From an uncultured Serinicoccus sp. (GTDB taxonomy: Bacteria > Actinomycetota > Actinomycetes > Actinomycetales > Dermatophilaceae): a stretch of 64,000 nt of DNA. Under the pieces are notes generated by a model, which had not been told where the DNA came from, made no database searches, and was given only the letters and a program-made list of their open reading frames with translations. Of this stretch, positions 7,846 to 17,113 are shown piece by piece; positions within the stretch are counted from its first letter, which is position 1, and each line of letters begins with the position of its first letter. The translations under genes were made by a program, and so were the position numbers. The stretch spans positions 248,001 through 312,000 of the forward strand of contig NZ_CANMUA010000004.1 of assembly GCF_947500995.1 (NCBI RefSeq), written 5' to 3'.

Positions 7846-9396
7846 TCAGGCGTCGTCGTCGGCCAGCTTGGCGTAGCGGAACGTCGCCCAGAAGTCACCG
7901 CGCACGTAGCGCTCCTCCTCCTGGACGACCAGGTCCCAGGGGCGGGTGCGGCCCTGGAGCAGGGCGTGGGCGACGAGGGTCCGCCGCCGCTGGCTGGCCA
8001 GGACCTCGGCCTCCAGGGCTGCGAGGTCGTAGCGGCTCTCCAGCTCGGTCCGCATCGCCTCCGCGTCGTCGGCATACCCCTGCTCGGCGACGACGTTGTG
8101 CAGCTCGTGCGGGTCGGCCTCGAGGTCGTAGAGCTGGTCCGGGTCGCCGGGGCAGCGCACCAGCTTGAGCGGTCCGCGGACCAGGGTGACCTGGGGGTGG
8201 TGCGTCCCCTCCGCGAGGTACTCGACGACGACGCCCCGGTCCCGCGGTGAGGCGCCGGCCACCTCCCGCCGGACGCTCTCCAGCAGGGAGACGCCGGCCC
8301 CGGCGCCGCCGGCCTGCGGGCCGTCCGCGCACGAGAGCTCGACCAGCGTGGGCAGCAGGTCGAGCAGGCTCACCGGGTTGGCGTAGCGCCCCGGTCGAAT
8401 GAGGTCGGCCGGACCGCGCAGGACGAGGGGCACCCGGCTCGAGCGCTCGTAGGGCGACATCTTGTACCAGAGGCCGCGCTCGCCCAGCATGTCACCGTGG
8501 TCGCTGGTGAGCACGACCACGGTGCTCTCGCTCAGCCCCAGGACGTCCAGCCGCTGGAGGAGACGCCCGACCATGTCGTCGACGTAGCTGACGGCGGCGT
8601 AGTAGGCGCGACGGGCCCGCGCCACCGACCCGCGGTCGGGGTCCTGACGGTCGAAGCCGCTCATCGTCCGCAGCCGGTGCGTGTGCGGGTCCTGGGCGAC
8701 GTCCGGCACCTGCGGGTGGGCCGGGTCGGGGAGGGACACCCCCGCGAAGCGCTCCCAGTGCTCCCGCGGCGGCTCGTAGGGGTCGTGCGGGTGGATGAAG
8801 GAGGTGACCATGAGGAACGGTTGGGGCCGGCGCCCGGCCCGTCGCTGCGCCTGGTCGGCCCGCGCCCGGTCGTCCAGGTGCCGCAGGCTGCGGAACAGCA
8901 CCTCGTCGTCGAAGTCCTGCTGCACGGTGGCCGTCGCGGCGCCGGCGGTGAAGACCGGGTCGGCGGCGTGGTACCACTGCAGCCGCTGGTCCAGCGGCCG
9001 CTCCCAGTCGGGGACCATGTCGAGGTCCGCCGGGTAGACGTCCGTGGTCAGTCGCTGCTCGAACCCGTGGTGCTGGTCCGGCCCGATGAAGTGCATGCGC
9101 CCCACGAGCGCCGTGTGGTAGCCGGCCGACCTCAGCAGGTGGGCGAAGGTCGGCACCGAGGCCGGGAAGTCGTCCCCGTTGTCGAAGCAGCCCAGCTCGG
9201 AGGGCAGGAGCCCGGTCATCATCGAGGCCCGGGAGGGCGCGCAGAGCGGGGTCGTACAGTAGGCCCGGTCGAAGACCGCGCCCTGCTTGGCCAGGGAGTC
9301 CATGTGCGGGGTCAGCGCGGCCTCGTCACCGTAGGCGCCCAGCGCCTGCGGCGCGAGCTGGTCGGCCTGGATGACGACGATGTTCGGTGCGGTCAT
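7846..9396 (-). CDS. betC: choline-sulfatase
   Basis: A 516-residue sulfatase that hydrolyses choline-O-sulfate to choline and sulfate. Seen: metal-binding VVIQADQLAP at the amino end, the modification motif LCAPSR with Cys52 to be turned into formylglycine, GRMHFIGPDQHHGFEQR (a choline-sulfatase hallmark), the SDHGDMLGERG metal site and a carboxy-terminal segment LASQRRRTLVAHALLQG typical of choline sulfatases. The ATG at 9396 diverges from the formylglycine-generating enzyme gene, so enzyme and maturase are adjacent. A second BCCT carrier gene follows beyond it. No betA or betB (choline oxidation) is present in the window. The cytoplasmic location is inferred from the lack of a signal peptide. 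Confidence 0.92.
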   Translation of the reverse strand: MTAPNIVVIQADQLAPQALGAYGDEAALTPHMDSLAKQGAVFDRAYCTTPLCAPSRASMMTGLLPSELGCFDNGDDFPASVPTFAHLLRSAGYHTALVGRMHFIGPDQHHGFEQRLTTDVYPADLDMVPDWERPLDQRLQWYHAADPVFTAGAATATVQQDFDDEVLFRSLRHLDDRARADQAQRRAGRRPQPFLMVTSFIHPHDPYEPPREHWERFAGVSLPDPAHPQVPDVAQDPHTHRLRTMSGFDRQDPDRGSVARARRAYYAAVSYVDDMVGRLLQRLDVLGLSESTVVVLTSDHGDMLGERGLWYKMSPYERSSRVPLVLRGPADLIRPGRYANPVSLLDLLPTLVELSCADGPQAGGAGAGVSLLESVRREVAGASPRDRGVVVEYLAEGTHHPQVTLVRGPLKLVRCPGDPDQLYDLEADPHELHNVVAEQGYADDAEAMRTELESRYDLAALEAEVLASQRRRTLVAHALLQGRTRPWDLVVQEEERYVRGDFWATFRYAKLADDDA

Positions 9397-9440
9397 CGGT
9401 GCGTCGTTCCTGTCGGTCGTCCGTCCTGGGAGGTGGTTCG

Positions 9441-10475
9441 GTGGGCGCCTGCTGCGGTCCCGCCCGCCCGGACCCGGGTATGCCGTCCCCCCGGCCGGCG
9501 ACGTCGTCGCCCGCGAGGGCGGACCCGACCGTGGTCGCCCGGCTGGCCCACCGGGCCCCGTCCCGGCTCACCCTCGTCGGGCTGCGCGGCGGGACCTTCC
9601 GGATGGGCAGCGAGGACGCCCTGGCCTATCCCGAGGACGGCGAGGGTCCGGTGCGGACGGTGCACGTCGACCCGTTCGCCCTCTCCCCCACCACCGTCAC
9701 CGTGGCGGCGTTCGCGGCCTTCGTGCAGGAGACGGGGCACCGCACGGACGCCGAGCGGCACGGCAGCTCCTTCGTGTTCGTCGGTCTGCTTGCCCCGGAG
9801 CACCGGGAGTCCGCCCCCGCCGTACGTGCCGCCCCGTGGTGGCGCCAGGTGGCCGGAGCGACGTGGTGGGCCCCCGAGGGGCCCGGGTCCAGTGCCGAGG
9901 ACCGTCCCGACCATCCCGTCACCCACGTCTCGCAGACGGATGCGCTGGCCTACGCCCGGTGGGTGGGCGCCCGGCTGCCGACCGAGGCGGAGTGGGAGCT
10001 CGCGGCGCGTGGCGGCCTGGACCAGCAGCCCTACCCCTGGGGCGCGGTCCGTGAGCCGGGCGGCCGGCCCCTGATGAACACCTTCTCCGGCACCTTCCCG
10101 GACAGCCCCGATGCACCGGTGGGCACGGTGGCCGTGGACGCCTACCCGGCGAACGGGTACGGCCTGCACCAGATGACCGGGAACGTGTGGGAGTGGACCT
10201 CCAGCGCCTTCGGCGCGGGCAGCTCCGACCCCGTCCTGCGGGGTGGCTCCTACCTCTGCCACGTGTCCTACTGCCGCCGCTACCGCACCTCCGCCCGCAC
10301 CGGCGCGACCGCGGACAGCTCGCTGGCTCACACCGGGTTCCGGTTGGCGGCGTCGTCGCGGCTGGAGCCCTCGGCAGCCGGGCCTTCCTCCGGCTCGGCT
10401 GCCTCCTCCGGCCCGGGGGCCCCCTCCCCCGTGCCCTCGGCGGTCCACCCGTCGCCCCACTCGCCGGTCTCGTAG
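9441..10475 (+). CDS. formylglycine-generating enzyme (sulfatase maturation factor)
   Basis: A 344-residue copper-dependent oxidase that converts the sulfatase cysteine to formylglycine. Seen: LRGGTFRMGSED, FAAFVQETGHRT, RLPTEAEWELAARGG, TGNVWEWT and, near the end, LRGGSYLCHVSYCRRYR with the two catalytic cysteines, then DSSLAHTGFRLA. These cysteines separate true maturases from other SUMF1-fold proteins. The start chosen is GTG 9441, seven bases after GGGAGG; ATG 9480 is an alternative. The last ~40 residues, rich in Ser, Pro and Gly, lie beyond the conserved domain and are encoded antisense to the end of the BCCT gene at 10328-12340. Its partner is the divergent choline sulfatase. Confidence 0.9.
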   Translation: MGACCGPARPDPGMPSPRPATSSPARADPTVVARLAHRAPSRLTLVGLRGGTFRMGSEDALAYPEDGEGPVRTVHVDPFALSPTTVTVAAFAAFVQETGHRTDAERHGSSFVFVGLLAPEHRESAPAVRAAPWWRQVAGATWWAPEGPGSSAEDRPDHPVTHVSQTDALAYARWVGARLPTEAEWELAARGGLDQQPYPWGAVREPGGRPLMNTFSGTFPDSPDAPVGTVAVDAYPANGYGLHQMTGNVWEWTSSAFGAGSSDPVLRGGSYLCHVSYCRRYRTSARTGATADSSLAHTGFRLAASSRLEPSAAGPSSGSAASSGPGAPSPVPSAVHPSPHSPVS

Positions 10476-12340
10476 TCGTAGTCGACCGGGTCGCCGTTCT
10501 CGTCGGTCCGGCGGTACCACTCGGTGTAGTTCTCGTGCTGGGAGTCGACCTCCGCGCCGGCACCACCGCCGGGCCGGGCGTGCACCACCTCGAGCGCGAA
10601 GTCGTCGCCGTACTGGTCCACGCCCTCGACCACGGCATTGCGCACGGCGTTCTCGGCATACAGGTGGCGCAGCGTCAGCGGGTCGGTGCGCAGGTCCCCG
10701 AACCAGGCGACGATGATGAGCAGCATCACCAGGGCGAACGGCACCGCGGTGACGATCACCAGCTGCTGCAGGCCCTCGAGCGCGGTCGCGTCACCGAGCG
10801 AGAGCATCACCACGGCGATCCCGGACATGACCAGGCCCCAGAACACCACCACCCACCGCCGCGGGTTCTGGTCGCCGTTGCTGGCGAGCATCCCCATGAC
10901 CACCGAGGCGGAGTCGGCCGAGGTGATGAAGAAGATCGAGAGCACCACGATGACGACGAAGGGCAGCCACCCGACGTAGGGCAGGTTGTCCAGCACCGCG
11001 AAGAACACCTCGGCGGGCGCGAGGTCGGCGCTCATGCCGGGCAGCCCTTCGCGGTACATCCAGATCGAGGTCCCGCCCATGACGCCGTAGGCGACGAAGA
11101 GCAGGGAGGACGGGATGAGGATGGTCCCGAGGAGGAACTGGCGGATGGTCCGCCCCCGCGAGATCCGGGCGATGAAGATCCCGACGAAGGGCGACCACGA
11201 GATCCACCAGGCCCAGTAGTAGACGGTCCAGGCGGACTGGTAGGCCGCGGTCTCCTCGCCCCACGACAACGACCGACCCATCATGTCGAACATGGAGCCG
11301 AGGTACTCCATCATCGCCGAGGGCAGCAGGTTCATGAGGAAGAGGGTCGGGCCCAGGAAGAGCACGATCCCCACGATGCCCACGGTCAGCACGATGTTGA
11401 TGCTGGACAGGTAGCGGATGCCTCGGGCGACGCCGGACACCGCGGAGAAGATGAACCCGACCGTGAGCACGAGGATGATGACGACGAGCACCGTGTTGGT
11501 CAGCTCGTCCACGCCGGAGACGATGCTCACCCCGGCCCCGATCTGCATGGCCGCGATGCCGAGCGCGGCGGCGGTGCCGAAGAGGGTGGCGATGATCGCG
11601 AAGATGTCGACCAGCTTGCCGGCGAAGCCGTCGGTGTGCCGGGCGCCGAACAGGCTGCGGAAGATCGAGGACATGAGCAGGCTGCGCCCGCGCCGGTATG
11701 CCGCGTACGCCACCGCTCCGCCGACCAGGGCGTACATCGCCCAGGCGTGGAAGCCCCAGTGGAAGTAGGTCTGCGCCATCGCCCGGTGCAGTGCCTCGGT
11801 CGACTCCGCCTGGTTGGTCAGCGGCGGCGGCGTGACGAAGTAGGTGAGCGGCTCGGAGGGCCCGAAGAACAGCACGCCGATGCCGATGCCGGCGGCGAAG
11901 AGCATCGCCACCCACGCGAAGGTGCTGAACTCCGGTGTCTCGCCGTCCTTGCCCAGCGGGATCCTGCCGTAGGGCGAGAAGGCGATGATGAGCAGCGCCA
12001 CGAGGATGACGATGGCCACGCTGTTGAAGAGCCACCCCAGGTTGGTCGTCGCCCAGGCGAAGGCCGCCGCGGAGACCCGCGCGACCCCCTCGGAGTCCGC
12101 CACGCCCCAGATGACGAAGGCGACGGTGAGCACGCCGGCCAACGCGAAGACGGTCTTGCTCAGGCTGTAGCGGCGACGCTGCTCGTCCACCGAGATCCCC
12201 GGCACGAGGGCGGGGTGGATGTCGTGCGGGTACGTCGGGCGCTGGTAGTCCAGCTTGCCGAGGGAGGCACCGGCGCGGCGTCCCGCGCGGCGGGCGTCGT
12301 CGGCGAGCTTCGTGCGGGGCGGGCGGCGGTCCTCGGACAT
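10328..12340 (-). CDS. BCCT-family betaine/choline transporter 2
   Basis: A 670-residue transporter of the betaine-choline-carnitine family, longer than carrier 1 because of a soluble carboxy-terminal tail of about 130 residues rich in Asp, Glu and Gly, which in this family can sense osmotic stress. Seen: FFGPSEPLTYF and the YYWAWWISWSPFVG signature with the tryptophan box, then IFIARISRGRTIRQF. The start chosen is ATG 12340; an upstream GTG at 12382 has no ribosome site. Its last 148 bases overlap the convergent maturase gene. Its location beside the sulfatase suggests choline-O-sulfate, choline or glycine betaine as substrate. Confidence 0.9.
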   Translation of the reverse strand: MSEDRRPPRTKLADDARRAGRRAGASLGKLDYQRPTYPHDIHPALVPGISVDEQRRRYSLSKTVFALAGVLTVAFVIWGVADSEGVARVSAAAFAWATTNLGWLFNSVAIVILVALLIIAFSPYGRIPLGKDGETPEFSTFAWVAMLFAAGIGIGVLFFGPSEPLTYFVTPPPLTNQAESTEALHRAMAQTYFHWGFHAWAMYALVGGAVAYAAYRRGRSLLMSSIFRSLFGARHTDGFAGKLVDIFAIIATLFGTAAALGIAAMQIGAGVSIVSGVDELTNTVLVVIILVLTVGFIFSAVSGVARGIRYLSSINIVLTVGIVGIVLFLGPTLFLMNLLPSAMMEYLGSMFDMMGRSLSWGEETAAYQSAWTVYYWAWWISWSPFVGIFIARISRGRTIRQFLLGTILIPSSLLFVAYGVMGGTSIWMYREGLPGMSADLAPAEVFFAVLDNLPYVGWLPFVVIVVLSIFFITSADSASVVMGMLASNGDQNPRRWVVVFWGLVMSGIAVVMLSLGDATALEGLQQLVIVTAVPFALVMLLIIVAWFGDLRTDPLTLRHLYAENAVRNAVVEGVDQYGDDFALEVVHARPGGGAGAEVDSQHENYTEWYRRTDENGDPVDYDYETGEWGDGWTAEGTGEGAPGPEEAAEPEEGPAAEGSSRDDAANRNPV

Positions 12341-12472
12341 GGTGGCCTGACCTTCTCTGGGCTCGGGTGCTGTGGCGGTCACGCCGAGGAGCAGGCGGGG
12401 CCGGGTCGCGCGAGGTGTGGCGAACCATAACAGCGGTCCACGGGGCTGTCACCCGTCGACGGACGCGGTCGG

Positions 12473-13888
12473 TCAGTGGTGGAAGTGCGATCCCCCGGCC
12501 TCGCGCGGCAGCGGCGTCGTCAGCGACTCGAGGAACTGCACCTCGCCACGGATGTCGGCGAGCAGGGAGGAGGCCAGGTCCCGGCTCAGGCCCACCTTGA
12601 CCACGATGCGCTGCAGGACGACGTCGGACAGGTCGTCCGCCATCGGGTAGGCCGGCACCAGCCACCCCTTCATCCGCAGCCGGTCGGCGAGGTCGTAGAG
12701 GCTCCACATCCGGGTCTCGGCGTCCTTGAGGACCCAGGCGAACACCGGGATGGTGTCGCCGCGGCTGACCAGGTCGAAGGGGCCCATCTCCGCGATGCCG
12801 TCTGACAGGTACTGCGCGACGTCCAGCGAGTTCTGCTGCACCTGGCGGTACCCCTCACGCCCCAGGCGGAGGAACTGGTAGTACTGCAGCAGCACCTGGG
12901 CGCCGGGACGGGAGAAGTTCAGCGCGAGCGTCGGCATGTCGCCACCGAGGTAGCTGACGTGGAAGACCAGGCTCTCCGGCAGCACCGAGGTGCTGCGCCA
13001 GACGACCCATCCCACCCCGGGGTAGACCAGACCGTACTTGTGCCCCGAGGTGCTGATGGAGTTCACCCGCTCGACCTGGAAGTCCCAGACGAGGTCCGGC
13101 TGGCAGAACGGCGCCACCATGGCACCGGACGCACCGTCGACGTGGATCCGCACGTCCAGGCCCGTCGACGCCTGGATCTCGTCGAGCGCCCGGGCGATGT
13201 CCTCGACGGGGTCGTACAGACCGGTGAAGGTCTGGCCGAGGATCGCGACCACCCCGATCGTGTTCTCGTCGACGTACTGCGCCAGGTCGTGCCCGTCCAG
13301 GACGAGGTGGTCCTCGTTGACGGGGATGTAGCGCGCCTCGACGTCCCAGTAGTTGCAGAACTTCTCCCAGACGACCTGCACCGCCGAGGACATCACCAGG
13401 TTGGGCGACTCGGTCGACGTCCCCTCGGCCCGGCGGCGCTGCTGCCAGAGCCGCTTGAGGGCGAGCCCGCCGAGCATGCACGCCTCCGAGGAACCGATCG
13501 CCGAGGTGCCGATCGTGTCGGACGGGTCGGGCGCGTTCCACAGGTCCGCGAGGATGCGCCAGCACCGGTCCTCGATCGCGGCCGTCGCCGGGTACTCGTC
13601 CTTGTCGACCATGTTCTTGTCGGCGGCCTCGGCGTAGAGCGTCCTCGCCTCGTCGTCCATCCAGGTCGTGACGAAGGTCGCGAGGTTGAGCCGGGAGTTC
13701 CCGTCGAGCATCGCCTCGTCGTGCACGATCTGGTAGGCCGTCTCCGGCAGGGACGGACCGTCCGGGAGGCGGAACTTCGGCAGCTCGGTCGCCTCGCCCG
13801 GGCGGACGAACACCGGGTTCAGGGAGAGCGTGTCGTCGACGTTGGTCGACTGGCGGGCGTGGGTCCTGTTGGTGTGCTTCGCGTCCAT
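12473..13888 (-). CDS. gad: glutamate decarboxylase
   Basis: A 471-residue PLP enzyme converting glutamate to GABA and CO2 while consuming a proton. Its length matches bacterial GadA/GadB (about 466). Seen: SSEACMLGGLALKRLW, VHVDGASGAM-type segment (here IHVDGASGAMVAPF), SISTSGHKYGLVYPG with the Schiff-base Lys, and LNFSRPGAQVLLQYY. The ATG at 13888 follows AGGAG. No glutamate/GABA antiporter gene is adjacent, so an acid-resistance role is not shown. GABA made here could feed the aminotransferase and semialdehyde dehydrogenase 8-11 kb away. It is probably transcribed alone. Confidence 0.93.
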   Translation of the reverse strand: MDAKHTNRTHARQSTNVDDTLSLNPVFVRPGEATELPKFRLPDGPSLPETAYQIVHDEAMLDGNSRLNLATFVTTWMDDEARTLYAEAADKNMVDKDEYPATAAIEDRCWRILADLWNAPDPSDTIGTSAIGSSEACMLGGLALKRLWQQRRRAEGTSTESPNLVMSSAVQVVWEKFCNYWDVEARYIPVNEDHLVLDGHDLAQYVDENTIGVVAILGQTFTGLYDPVEDIARALDEIQASTGLDVRIHVDGASGAMVAPFCQPDLVWDFQVERVNSISTSGHKYGLVYPGVGWVVWRSTSVLPESLVFHVSYLGGDMPTLALNFSRPGAQVLLQYYQFLRLGREGYRQVQQNSLDVAQYLSDGIAEMGPFDLVSRGDTIPVFAWVLKDAETRMWSLYDLADRLRMKGWLVPAYPMADDLSDVVLQRIVVKVGLSRDLASSLLADIRGEVQFLESLTTPLPREAGGSHFHH

Positions 13889-14033
13889 GGCGCTCCTGGT
13901 CTCGAGGTCGGGCGTCGGCGGGAGGACGCCTCCAGGCCTCTTCCTACCCCGAGTCCCCGACGTCGACCACCCGACGTCGGCCGGCAGCCCGGTCAGCCGT
14001 GGCGCGCGCGTCGCACGGCCCCCGGACACGACG

Positions 14034-14068
14034 AAGCCCTGGCGAGAGGAAACCTCTCACCAGGGCTT
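14034..14068. terminator. hairpin terminator after tRNA-Pro
   Basis: Arms AAGCCCTGGCGAGAGG (14034-14049) and CCTCTCACCAGGGCTT (14053-14068) pair along 16 bases with one mismatch and an AAA loop. TTTT follows on the plus side. It is placed to end the minus-strand tRNA transcript. Confidence 0.78.
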
Positions 14069-14072
14069 TTCG

Positions 14073-14146
<74 letters not shown>

Positions 14147-14222
14147 TTGTTCTGTTGTCCGCCCGGCTGGGCGAGGATCAGGTTAGCCCATCGGTGCCCG
14201 GCTGACCCAATCCCCGGGTGGG

Positions 14223-15752
14223 TCAGCGGCGGCGCTTCTCCCGCACCCGCACCGAGATCTCGATCGGGGTGCCGGCGAAGCCGAACTGCTCGCGCAGCCG
14301 ACGCTCCAGGAACCGTCGGTAGCCCGCCTCGACGAAGCCCGAGGCGAAGATGACGAACTTCGGCGGGCGGGTGTCGGCCTGCGTCGCGAAGAGCACCCTC
14401 GGCTGCTTGCCGCTGCGCACCGGGTGCGGGTGGCCGGCCACGACCTCCCCGAGGAAGGCGTTGAGCCGGGCCGTGGGGATCCGGCGGTCCCAGGAGGCCA
14501 GCGCGGTGTCCAGAGCGGGCACCAGCTTGGCGACGTTGCGCCCGGTGGCCGCGGAGATGTTGACCCGCGGGGCCCAGGTGATCTGGACCAGCTCGCGCTC
14601 GATCTCGCGCTCGAGGTAGTAGCGCCGCTCCTCGTCGAGGGTGTCCCACTTGTTGTAGGCCACGACCAGCGCCCGCCCGGCATCCACGACCTGCTGGATC
14701 ACCCGGATGTCCTGCTCGGCGATGGGCTCGGAGACGTCCACCAGGACGACGGCGACCTCGGCCTTCTCCAGCGCGGCCTGCGTGCGCAGCGAGGCGTAGA
14801 AGTCGGCTCCCCGCGTCTGGTGCACCCGCCGGCGGATGCCCGCGGTGTCGACGAACCGCCATACCCTCCCGTCGTCGCCGAGCTCGATGAGCTCGTCGAC
14901 CGGGTCGCGGGTGGTCCCGGCCACGTCGTCGACGACGACCCGGTCGGTCCCGGCGAGCTTGTTGAGCAGGGAGGACTTGCCGACGTTGGGGCGCCCGACG
15001 AGGGCGACCCGCCGCGGTCCCCCGCGCTCGCCGACCCCGGCGACCGCCGAGGTGTCCGGCAGCACGTCGAGCAGCGCGTCGAGGACGTCGCCCGAGCCGC
15101 GTCCGTGCAGGGCGGACACCGGCCACGGCTGACCCAGGCCCAGGCTCCACAGCATCGCCGCGTCGGCCTCGAAGCGCTGGTCGTCGACCTTGTTGGCGAC
15201 CAGGACGACCGGCTTGCCCGAGCGCCGCAGCAGCCGGACCACCTGCTCGTCGGTGTCGGTGGCCCCGACCGTCGCGTCGACGACGAACATCACCGCGTCG
15301 GCCAGCTCCACGGCCACCTCGGCCTGCTCGGCGACCCGCAGGTGGATGCCCCGGGCGTCGACCTCCCAGCCGCCGGTGTCCACGACGGTGAACCGGCGAC
15401 CGGACCACTCGGCGTCGTAGGCGACCCGGTCACGGGTGACGCCGGGCACGTCCTCGACGACCGCCTCGCGGCGTCCCAGGATCCGGTTGACCAGGCTGGA
15501 CTTGCCGACGTTGGGGCGGCCGACGATCGCGACGACCGGGCGGCCGCCCGCGGCGCCCTCCTCGTCCTCCGGGAGCTCGCCGCGCTCGACCAGCGCCTGG
15601 TCCTCCTCGGAGAGCTCGAAGTCGACGAGCCCCGCCCGCAGGGCCTGCTCCAGCGCCTCGTCCTGCTCGCTGGGCTCGAGGTCGGGGAGCGCGTCGGGGT
15701 CACCGCCGGTCCACTCGACCTCGACGTCCCCGTCGTCCTGGGGCCCGCTCAT
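14223..15752 (-). CDS. der: ribosome-assembly GTPase Der (EngA)
   Basis: A 509-residue double GTPase needed for 50S ribosomal subunit maturation. Seen: an acidic amino-terminal extension of about 70 residues, common in actinobacterial Der; a first G domain with [14 protein letters not shown] and NKVD; a second with [14 protein letters not shown] and NKWD; then the KH-like RNA-binding domain ending in basic residues. The ATG at 15752 overlaps the sufE stop by four bases (ATGA). The block der, sufE, sseA, cmk, rluB, scpB, scpA, parA, xerD resembles the mycobacterial arrangement of der, cmk and scpAB. Confidence 0.96.
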   Translation of the reverse strand: MSGPQDDGDVEVEWTGGDPDALPDLEPSEQDEALEQALRAGLVDFELSEEDQALVERGELPEDEEGAAGGRPVVAIVGRPNVGKSSLVNRILGRREAVVEDVPGVTRDRVAYDAEWSGRRFTVVDTGGWEVDARGIHLRVAEQAEVAVELADAVMFVVDATVGATDTDEQVVRLLRRSGKPVVLVANKVDDQRFEADAAMLWSLGLGQPWPVSALHGRGSGDVLDALLDVLPDTSAVAGVGERGGPRRVALVGRPNVGKSSLLNKLAGTDRVVVDDVAGTTRDPVDELIELGDDGRVWRFVDTAGIRRRVHQTRGADFYASLRTQAALEKAEVAVVLVDVSEPIAEQDIRVIQQVVDAGRALVVAYNKWDTLDEERRYYLEREIERELVQITWAPRVNISAATGRNVAKLVPALDTALASWDRRIPTARLNAFLGEVVAGHPHPVRSGKQPRVLFATQADTRPPKFVIFASGFVEAGYRRFLERRLREQFGFAGTPIEISVRVREKRRR

Positions 15753-16237
15753 GCGCTCTCCTGCCCGGCCTCGGCGGTGCGGGCGTCGTCGCGCAGCCGC
15801 ACCTGTCGCTTGATCCGGCTCAGCATGCCGACCATGCCCCGCATCCGCAGCGGGGAGACCGCCTCGGCCAGGCCGAACCGGTAGGGGGCGTCGTCGGGGA
15901 CGTCCAGCACCGTCCGGGCCGGCAGCCCGTCCAGGCTCTCGTGGAGGATCCCCGCGAAGCCGCGGGTGGTGGGCGCCTCGGGCGGGGCGTCGAAGAACAG
16001 CCGGACGGTGTGCTCCGGATCGTCCTCGACCTCGACCGCGAGGAAGAGGGGAGACTGGCACTCGTCGACCCGCTCCATCGTGTCCAGGCTGCCGTCGAAG
16101 CGCGCGGGCAGGGCCGGCAGCTCGCGCGAGAGCTCCAGCAGCAGCTGCAGCCGCTCGGGCTGGCTCACCGCGTGGAAGTCCTCGGCGAGCTCGGCCATCG
16201 CCTCGGGCAGATCGGTCCGCTCGCTGTCCTCAGGCAT
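15749..16237 (-). CDS. sufE: SufE-family cysteine desulfuration protein
   Basis: A 162-residue SufE-fold protein that accepts persulfide sulfur from a cysteine desulfurase for Fe-S cluster assembly. The catalytic loop [17 protein letters not shown] contains the acceptor Cys, and [13 protein letters not shown] is the usual second block. It sits three bases downstream of a sulfurtransferase gene and overlaps der by four bases, so it is probably co-transcribed with both. No sufS lies in the window, so the partner desulfurase must be elsewhere. Confidence 0.9.
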   Translation of the reverse strand: MPEDSERTDLPEAMAELAEDFHAVSQPERLQLLLELSRELPALPARFDGSLDTMERVDECQSPLFLAVEVEDDPEHTVRLFFDAPPEAPTTRGFAGILHESLDGLPARTVLDVPDDAPYRFGLAEAVSPLRMRGMVGMLSRIKRQVRLRDDARTAEAGQESA

Positions 16238-16240
16238 ACC

Positions 16241-17104
16241 TCACCGCTCCACGGGCACGCCGACGGAGTTGCCCCACTCGGTCCAGCTGCCGTCGTAGTT
16301 GCGCACCTTCTCGAAGCCCAGCAGGTGGGTGAGGACGAACCACGTGTGGCTGGAGCGCTCGCCGATCCGGCAGTAGGCGACCACGTCGTCGGACGTGGAC
16401 AGACCCTGCTCCTCGAGGTAGAGGGCCTCGAGCTCCTCGCGGGAGCGGAAGGTGCCGTCCTCGTTGGCCGCGCGGGCCCACGGCACGGACTTCGCGCCCG
16501 GGATGTGCCCACCCCGCATGGCGCCCTCCTGCGGGTAGTCCGGCATGTGCAGCAGCTCGCCGGAGTACTCACCCGGTGAGCGCACGTCGACCAGCGGCCG
16601 GCCGAGGTGGTCGAGCACGTCGGCCTTGAACGCCCGCACGGCGCTGTCGTCGCGGTCCACGACCGGGTAGTCGGCGGGGGTCACCTCGGGCACGTCGGTG
16701 GTGAGCTCGCGGCCCTCCTCGACCCACTTCGCCCGGCCGCCGTCCAGCAGCCGCACGTCGTCGTGGCCGAAGAGGGTCATCACCCAGAGCGCGTACGCGG
16801 CCCACCAGTTGGACTTGTCGCCGTAGATGACGACCGTGGTGTCGCGGGCGACGCCACGCTCGGACATCACCTGGGCGAAGCGCTCGCCGTCGACGTAGTC
16901 CCGGGTGAGGGGGTCGTTGAGGTCGGTGTGCCAGTCCAGCTTGCGCGCGCCGGGGACGTGCCCGGTGTCGTAGAGCAGGACGTCCTCGTCGGACTCGAGG
17001 ACGACCACGCCCTCGTCGTCGAGGTGCTCGGCCAGCCACGCGGTGGTGACCAGGCGCTCGGGGTGGGCGTAGGCCTGGATCTTCTCGCTCGTGCTCGTGC
17101 TCAT
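16241..17104 (-). CDS. sseA: thiosulfate/3-mercaptopyruvate sulfurtransferase
   Basis: A 287-residue two-domain rhodanese. The amino-terminal domain is inactive (no Cys in its loop); the carboxy-terminal domain has the active loop [15 protein letters not shown] with the persulfide Cys. CRIGERSS-type loops are common in actinobacterial thiosulfate sulfurtransferases (SseA/CysA2). The product transfers sulfane sulfur to cyanide or thiols in the cytoplasm. Pairing with the adjacent sufE suggests a sulfur-trafficking pair, inferred from context. The start ATG 17104 lies nine bases after the cmk stop. Confidence 0.9.
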   Translation of the reverse strand: MSTSTSEKIQAYAHPERLVTTAWLAEHLDDEGVVVLESDEDVLLYDTGHVPGARKLDWHTDLNDPLTRDYVDGERFAQVMSERGVARDTTVVIYGDKSNWWAAYALWVMTLFGHDDVRLLDGGRAKWVEEGRELTTDVPEVTPADYPVVDRDDSAVRAFKADVLDHLGRPLVDVRSPGEYSGELLHMPDYPQEGAMRGGHIPGAKSVPWARAANEDGTFRSREELEALYLEEQGLSTSDDVVAYCRIGERSSHTWFVLTHLLGFEKVRNYDGSWTEWGNSVGVPVER

Positions 17105-17113
17105 GGGTGCTCC

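Noticed and set aside
10187-12430. A 747-codon plus-strand frame over the second BCCT gene
   Set aside because: It is His/Asp/Gly-rich low-complexity antisense sequence; the minus strand encodes a clear transporter.
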